Of a DNA stretch of 64,000 nucleotides, positions 60,101-64,000 are shown piece after piece. This DNA is from Caecitellus pseudoparvulus. Taxonomy: Eukaryota; Bigyra: Bicosoecida. Made by a program: the position numbers and the translations under genes. The DNA lies in assembly GCA_965644315.1 (NCBI GenBank), contig CBFFRQ010000064.1, forward strand, positions 124,001 through 188,000, in the 5' to 3' direction. Within the stretch, counting starts at the first letter, position 1. Each line of letters opens with the position of its first letter. The notes under the pieces were generated by a model that worked only from the letters and a program-made list of their open reading frames with translations, was not told where the DNA came from and did no database searches.

Positions 60101-60966
60101 GCACATCGCTGGAGAAGGTGGGCGGGCCAGGTGGCGAGAGTGTGTGGGTCCCGAGGCTGCATGAGCCCTCCCCGCCTCTCCCAGGGAGTGGCAGGCACCT
60201 CTCGGCTGCCAGTTGTCACCCGACGACTGGCCTGGCAGGGGTGGGAGGAGGTGGCGAGGTGGTGCCCCCCTGCACCCCCCCCCTCCCCCTCCTCCCGCAC
60301 ATCCACCACCACACGCTTGGTCAGCTTGCGGGGGGGGAAGGAAGTCTCACGCAGGGGGGGGTCACGCCCTGGAGGGGGGGGCGCGCCCCACGGCGCCGAG
60401 CTGGCCGGCACGCCATGCCGTGCCACACAGCGCAGCAGTGCGTGCCACGTGCTGCGTGAGGCAGGGGCAGCGGACGCCGCCTGCGCCGTGGACATCAAGC
60501 GCACCGCCTCACGGGTGTGCTGGGCAGCTGGCGGCAACAGGGCCAGCGCCTCAAACACCTCACGTGCCAAGTGTGGCGATGCAGTGACCTGCCGCCGCTG
60601 CAGCGTTTCCCGCAGGAAGGCGGCAGCCTGCGGAGCGGAGCCCTGGCGCACCATAACGCGAAGAACATGCCCTAGCGGCCACGTCACGTTGGCGCCTGGC
60701 TCTGCGCTGCGAAGGAAGGCCTCCACCTCGCCTCGCCCGGCAGCCACTGCCCCGTCAGCACAGGCAGCGTGCACCCGCAAGGCGGCCGCATGAGCGCCGG
60801 TGGGCGCAGTCGGTGCAACTGACGCACGCTCTCGTCTTGTACTTGTGATTTCATGCTGTCTTGACGTGCCCCGCGGTCCCTTGGCTGCTTGTGGCGCGAC
60901 TCGAGGCCGCTGCAGTGCCTGAGCCAGCAAGCGGAATATGAACCGAGTGCAGCTGTGGGCTTGCAT
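57109..60966 (-). CDS. PPR-like helical-repeat protein with organelle presequence
   Basis: A 1285-residue single-exon protein. The ATG at 60966 gives an Arg-rich, acid-poor start (MQAHSCTRFIFRLLAQALQR), typical of a mitochondrial or plastid presequence. The rest is rich in paired helices of about 35 residues, some with PPR character: VFTALMQCLARQGHHAGVVEVLDAAL, TWHALLRCVARHG, LAEATLAR-like units and GVHPSPTTLALMLRCLTPA. Pro/Gly/Arg-rich linkers occur near residues 200-340. PPR proteins bind organellar RNA; the target is unknown. Degenerate Ala-rich repeats make the class call tentative. The C-terminus (RHMKGKRLNVAREAPEQ) is basic. The gene is convergent with COX15 (48 bases apart) and divergent from RMND1. 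Confidence 0.6.
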   Translation of the reverse strand: MQAHSCTRFIFRLLAQALQRPRVAPQAAKGPRGTSRQHEITSTRRERASVAPTAPTGAHAAALRVHAACADGAVAAGRGEVEAFLRSAEPGANVTWPLGHVLRVMVRQGSAPQAAAFLRETLQRRQVTASPHLAREVFEALALLPPAAQHTREAVRLMSTAQAASAAPASRSTWHALLRCVARHGVPASSAPWGAPPPPGRDPPLRETSFPPRKLTKRVVVDVREEGEGGGAGGHHLATSSHPCQASRRVTTGSREVPATPWERRGGLMQPRDPHTLATWPAHLLQRCAGLLEQLATGGDEGGVARLGDALQPGDVGPSPASGDPFGFGAAMAAVAAATPAGISLVPPQLSSVPVTGTPREYTPSADTPRAASGAGTAPHDKRHARHRNPPHTAVRQAHEITGRGGLTLDWLARTWRAMQGSGVHPSPTTLALMLRCLTPATGGSPAAAAYLLHMAQADGVALGSPVQLALAETVPAYAPPQAALALLEVCVQAEGGVEGGADLDTATAALRRLVQEPSDAAAAAALAPTWNVQPRVFTALMQCLARQGHHAGVVEVLDAALEVGVVPHARAVAAALAALPHVKCADLFTPQEAAQARPLLLQLKAARAVQAGQGGVPLSSAQVSALEAAAGVAQAQAQAQPNAGRADAKLQPGVHPVPAVWGAELPGDVSVALSGASGVRRAEALATEADARTDLSSMLQGALALLQQGPDTPQPLHTLPLLQAPGGSGLSPTLGAALAVALAADARHADLAKLSSAILACPAAAASRVLRGGLVASWALAGDLPTALQHAQAALEAGVPAPPAALRRIIAASAVPSDIPVALEALLCLVVGGSPVGAADTAALQAMCRQVARAKVPVPPTLAAAPDAHAATLKAYSAFLDASPEVQGALADLAGARTLALEAPEGGVQTGTTASVQAAPTATHPLTAAARAAEAACAAVVEWVVAAGAAAVPSAAQAATRKPMALPAPEDALEALATPSSQPTEQREFLAVLAVASELLPSIIGEWPVSASAHAQRQSLLAGRAAATAARKSGQATAAWVQDQRHAAARSVWAQASDVAAGRAVHRGVPRPPAAHGGPTTPAPPQAVVGFAASRPRVGFWVPDAAYVARQEAEHEASMQGVEAWQAALAQAPAPPEVEPGTPSPVAWADAIAVMDGAEQHAAAAMESSAAAGEAPALDRASVPAGGYRAGWHVDDGQADERAAAPPHFLLPDGTRRALGGGDMGAVEAAPGDCGSVATEAEHRWRRHMKGKRLNVAREAPEQEDDAARELESMLAAFSTGGQR

Positions 60967-61471
60967 GCACCCCCAGGTCCATCGCGAGATGGCCTGGGCG
61001 CACAAGCGAAGGCTGACAAAGGCTGATACTCACTGCAAACCGGAGGGCCCTCTGGGCAACAGCCCTGCTGGCCATGGGTGCCGGATTCAGACACAAGCTG
61101 CTTCTACTGTCCCGGCCAGCCTTTCTGCGTGGCAAGCTGGACCTGGCAGGCCCGCAACAACTGTGCCTAGAACCTCCTTCAGTACAACCACGCACCAAGC
61201 ACCATGCTTGAAGGTGCCATCCATTGGACGGCACGGGTGGTACTGTGCGACGCCCAGGCACCTTGGTTTTGAACGGCTGCGGTAATTGGTGCTTGCCATG
61301 GTGCACAGGCGGCACTTCCCCGTGCAGGCCAAAACCCCACCCAAGACGCATCACCCATGCACCCCCTATCCCACCCAGAAGGGGGTCCTGACATGGTCAG
61401 GCCGTGTGCCAAGTGCGTGCGAGCTCAATCTCGCCCGACGCTGGTCCCGCCCACGCCAGAAGCCTGCCAGG
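60967..61471. promoter_or_regulatory. Divergent promoter of the PPR-like gene and RMND1
   Basis: 505 bases. GCGGTAATTGG (61279-61289) matches the dihydroorotase upstream element (GCGGTAATTGG) exactly and is in sense orientation for RMND1. No separate gene was found. Confidence 0.45.
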
Positions 61472-62878
61472 ATGCTTCGGGTTCTGCGTGCAGCTGCAGT
61501 CAGTCGTCCATGCATCAGCACCATCGGCTTGCACACTCATAGACACGCTTTGCAGGCCGCTGCACCGCACGCGGCCCTCGCGTGGCGGGCTGTCCTGAGC
61601 GGCGTGGCGTGCGGAAATCGCTCTGCCAGCACCACAGCCCAGGCGCCTGCGCCCCCCCGCAAAGCGCGGCTCCTCGCGACAGTCATCGCCAAGAGCATCA
61701 ACCTTGCACACCTGCAGCGTGTGTTGTCAAACTCTGCTGCCGCCTCGCAGTGGTTCGTGTCCCACGCCCCCGATGCGCTGGTGCTGTCCCGCCGACCCCG
61801 TGACGCTGCCGTGCGCGAGGGCGTCGCCAACCAGCACCCCTTCCCCCGCCAGGCCTCGCACGTCGTCGTGCACCGCCGGGGATCGGTCGTCCTCATCAAC
61901 TGCGACGTGGCTGGTGCACAGGGCGTGCTGAGCCTGCTCATGGACACCAGCACGGGGGTGGCAGCGCCGCCAACGCCCGTGCCGCCCGCCGGTGACATCG
62001 TCGCAGCACTCCAGGCCACGCCCCCCCGCAGCCTGGCACAGCGGTTGTACAGGTGGATCACCGCTGTGAGGGGCAGCATGGCCCAGCGCCCTTCTGTGGG
62101 GCCCACCTCCCCACCCCCCCCTCGACCCCCAGCAGCCTTCGCCTCTGCCTACCTGGCCCGGCACTGGTTCGGCACAGGCGACGCGCCGCCGCCCCCCGAC
62201 GCACCCGACGCGCCTGCTCGGCGATCTGCCCTGCTCGGCAAGCCCGTGGACTTCATGACCATCGGCACAGACGGCGCCATCCCCGTGGGCACGTGGGCTG
62301 TGCTGCAAGACAGCCCCCGCCCCCGCCTGGCCATCCGGCGCCTGGACCTGTCATCCGTGTGGCTGGTGTCTGCGGCACTGGCGCACTCCGTGCAGCTGCA
62401 GCAGGTGGAGCGTGCCGTGGAGGGCCTGCACGGCGCCCTGGTGGAGCTGAGTTCGCAGGTGGCGCGGGGGCAGGCCACTGCCGTACCCCGAGCGGCTCTG
62501 CACAGCCTGCGCTCCCGGGTGACGCAACTGCGGGACAGCGTGTACCTGTTCAACCTGTGGGGGCGTGCACGCACTGCGCTGGCCCGCAACTCGCCCTCCT
62601 CCGCCACTAGCCTGGACAGCCACGCCGGGCATGAGAGGCTGGCGGAGCTGCTGGAGGAGGAGCTGGAGCTGGTCAGCCGGCTGGCGGATGTGGAGGGGGC
62701 GCTGGAGCACGTGGACTCCACGGTGAAGTATGTCGTGGCGGAGCAGGAGGAGGGCAGCATCCACCGCCTGGAGGTGCTCATCGTCATCATCCTGTCCCTG
62801 GAGCTGGCGTTCTCCCTGTGGGAATTGTCGGGGGGGGGGCATGAGGTCCACGCCAGCGCCGCCGCCCAGGCAGTCTGA
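61472..62878 (+). CDS. RMND1: RMND1/Sif2-type DUF155 mitochondrial inner-membrane protein
   Basis: A 468-residue protein. The N-terminus (MLRVLRAAAVSRPCISTIGL) is a likely mitochondrial presequence. DUF155 features follow in order: HVVVHRRGSVVLINCD (the equivalent of the FxxGSIVFFN strand), WLVSAALAHSVQLQQVERAV (AHSVKL block), RVTQLRDSVYLFNLW, then a coiled region EELELVSRLADVEGALEHVD. The terminal RLEVLIVIILSLELAFSLWE is the single C-terminal transmembrane helix preceded by the conserved RLE. RMND1 supports mitochondrial translation by tethering mitoribosomes at the inner membrane. A Pro-rich insert (near 200-260) is extra. The ATG at 61472 was chosen because the upstream frame lacks another ATG near a promoter. 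CAATGCATTG follows the stop by 7 bases. Confidence 0.8.
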   Translation: MLRVLRAAAVSRPCISTIGLHTHRHALQAAAPHAALAWRAVLSGVACGNRSASTTAQAPAPPRKARLLATVIAKSINLAHLQRVLSNSAAASQWFVSHAPDALVLSRRPRDAAVREGVANQHPFPRQASHVVVHRRGSVVLINCDVAGAQGVLSLLMDTSTGVAAPPTPVPPAGDIVAALQATPPRSLAQRLYRWITAVRGSMAQRPSVGPTSPPPPRPPAAFASAYLARHWFGTGDAPPPPDAPDAPARRSALLGKPVDFMTIGTDGAIPVGTWAVLQDSPRPRLAIRRLDLSSVWLVSAALAHSVQLQQVERAVEGLHGALVELSSQVARGQATAVPRAALHSLRSRVTQLRDSVYLFNLWGRARTALARNSPSSATSLDSHAGHERLAELLEEELELVSRLADVEGALEHVDSTVKYVVAEQEEGSIHRLEVLIVIILSLELAFSLWELSGGGHEVHASAAAQAV

Positions 62879-62884
62879 CGGCAC

Positions 62885-62894
62885 CAATGCATTG
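62885..62894. terminator. Perfect palindrome CAATGCATTG shared by convergent 3' ends
   Basis: A 10-base perfect palindrome lies between the stops of RMND1 (62878) and strumpellin (62898). It presents CAATGCA to both transcripts, the best example of the putative poly(A) signal in the window. Confidence 0.55.
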
Positions 62895-62897
62895 CGC

Positions 62898-64000
62898 TCA
62901 GGAGACATTCAGCGTGGCCAGAATGTGGGGCGGGAAGTGCCGGTGCAGGAGGGGCGTTGGAAGGCTGCCCAAGGCTGCCAGCGCCGTGATCACCCACAGC
63001 AGGCGCGGAACGTCAGTGGGCACGGAGGGGGACCGCGCAGTCATGGCCTCGTGCACTGCCGTGCGCGTAAAGTGCGCTGTGAACGCCAGGAACTGCGCCG
63101 CCACGTCGGGGTGCAGCTGGCGCAGCAGCGCCCCCACGCCCGCCACCAGCGACAAGCCGTCGTACTGGTGCTTGGCCCGCCGTGCTGGGATCAAGGTGGC
63201 CACCTCCCCGTCGTACTCCAGCTGCCCCACCGCGTGCAGGACGACACAGCCCAAGTACACGCCGAACCAGGGCAGGGCCTCTGCAGTGGAGTAGATCTTA
63301 GCCATGGGGTCCCCCAGGCCCGCCGCCTCCACATGCTTGGACAGCTCGGGCAGCAGTGGGGAGGCCCGGGCGGGGTAGGGCGCCGTGTCTGGGTCTGCGT
63401 AGTGCCGGCGCACATCCCGCATGAGGGCGTCGTTCATGGTGCGCAGGGCGTTGAAGAGCAAGTTGCTGTCCAGGCGGCAGCTGAAGAGCAGCTGGTGCTG
63501 CAGGTGCAAGCGCAGGAGCTGGGAGCGGCCGACGTCCACGAGGAGCCCCGCGATGTCAGGTAGGAACTTGAAGGACTTGAGGGCGGAGGCGAAGCCCTTG
63601 ACGCCTGCGGGGGACACGCGACCGGGTGGGCCCACCGTCAGCACCACGCGCTTCAGCTGGTCCCCGCCGCCGTCCTGCACCGTGCGGTGGAAGCCCTTGA
63701 AGATGCGGTCCACGAGGTGCCCGACGTTGAAGGCGAGGACACGGTCCACGCCCGTGAGGCCCGGTGTGCCCAGGGCGCCGTGCATGAGGCTGAAGAACGT
63801 CAGCCCCAGCACTTCACTCCCGTCGCCTGCCACCCAGCCGTGCGCTGCGGGGGAGTACAGCGCGTGGCCGGGCGCCGCCAGCTCGATGAGGGCGCTGGCC
63901 ATGCGGCCCATGAAGGTGGAGCCGCCCTCGTCCAAGTGCAGGGGGATGGGGCAGGCGCTGGACTGGTGCACGGAGGCGCTGGGCAGGACCTTCTTCTTGA
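62898..64000 (-). CDS. WASHC5: WASH complex subunit strumpellin, C-terminal part, cut by window edge
   Basis: The last 367 codons of a gene running off the right edge, open from the edge to the stop at 62898. The order of blocks follows strumpellin: KKKVLPSASVHQSSACP, GGSTFMGRMASALIEL, LGTPGLTGVDRVLAFNVGHL, LLFSCRLDSNLLFNALRTMN, ALMRDVRRHYADPDTAPYP, KIYSTAEALPWFGVYLGCVV, GVGALLRQLHPDVAAQFLAF and LPTPLLHRHFPPHILATL. Strumpellin is the large structural subunit of the WASH complex, which activates Arp2/3 on endosomes for cargo sorting. The start and N-terminal two thirds are outside the window. CAATGCATTG lies just after the stop. Confidence 0.93.
   Translation of the reverse strand, partial: KKKVLPSASVHQSSACPIPLHLDEGGSTFMGRMASALIELAAPGHALYSPAAHGWVAGDGSEVLGLTFFSLMHGALGTPGLTGVDRVLAFNVGHLVDRIFKGFHRTVQDGGGDQLKRVVLTVGPPGRVSPAGVKGFASALKSFKFLPDIAGLLVDVGRSQLLRLHLQHQLLFSCRLDSNLLFNALRTMNDALMRDVRRHYADPDTAPYPARASPLLPELSKHVEAAGLGDPMAKIYSTAEALPWFGVYLGCVVLHAVGQLEYDGEVATLIPARRAKHQYDGLSLVAGVGALLRQLHPDVAAQFLAFTAHFTRTAVHEAMTARSPSVPTDVPRLLWVITALAALGSLPTPLLHRHFPPHILATLNVS

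Noticed and set aside
1-64000. Prokaryotic operon, CRISPR array or prophage as the exciting system
   Set aside because: Genes are eukaryotic with introns, there are no regularly spaced direct repeats, and no phage structural or integrase genes are seen.

Overview
This window is nuclear DNA from a GC-rich, gene-dense unicellular eukaryote. I find 31 protein-coding genes on both strands, about one per 2 kb, with short GT-AG introns (mostly about 60-125 bp, often with a GTGCGT donor). Typical eukaryotic genes include V-ATPase assembly factor VMA21, PP4 catalytic subunit, ribosomal protein L30, RPF1, UPF3, ATG4, a cytosolic carboxypeptidase, a RanBP2-finger calpain, the CAAX protease RCE1, HEATR6, PI31, a DDX42-like helicase, COX15, RMND1 and the WASH-complex subunit strumpellin. 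Strumpellin is, to my knowledge, not expected in land plants or green algae. No 3' end shows an obvious TGTAA or AATAAA rule; AATGCA recurs instead. I therefore read it as a free-living protist outside Viridiplantae, but cannot name the lineage.

Layout. 0-5.3 kb: the 5' part of an NRF-6-type acyltransferase gene running off the left edge, a coiled-coil gene, VMA21, dihydroorotase and a small charged protein. 5.2-16 kb: SCPEP1-type serine carboxypeptidase, a cytosolic carboxypeptidase with a homopolymer-rich second half, ATG4, an ankyrin protein and a six-exon amphipathic-helix protein. 16-24 kb: a long coiled-coil protein, an EF-hand-like protein, RCE1 and PP4c. 24-27 kb: a tandem duplication of a small papain-fold (LRAT/NlpC-like) gene. 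27-34.5 kb: calpain, an unrecognised Ala/Pro-rich protein, mitochondrial enoyl-CoA hydratase and RPL30. 34.6-49 kb: a PH-coiled-coil protein, HEATR6, PI31, DDX42-like, UPF3 and RPF1. 49-55 kb: one giant NHL/EGF membrane protein in a single exon. 55-63 kb: three organelle-targeted genes (COX15, a PPR-like protein, RMND1). 63-64 kb: the 3' end of the strumpellin gene, cut by the right edge.

Genes are mainly convergent or divergent pairs. Convergent 3' ends are 16-82 bp apart and often share one palindrome containing AATGCATT. Divergent pairs share 200-500 bp promoters. Two short upstream motifs, GCGTTTC and GCGGWAATTG, recur before start codons. I see no operons, CRISPR arrays, tRNAs or intact transposons. 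Exon joins were derived by reading frame and splice consensus alone; the uncertain ones (carboxypeptidase at 8.2-8.5 kb, ATG4 at 11.3 kb, DDX42 5' end) are flagged.
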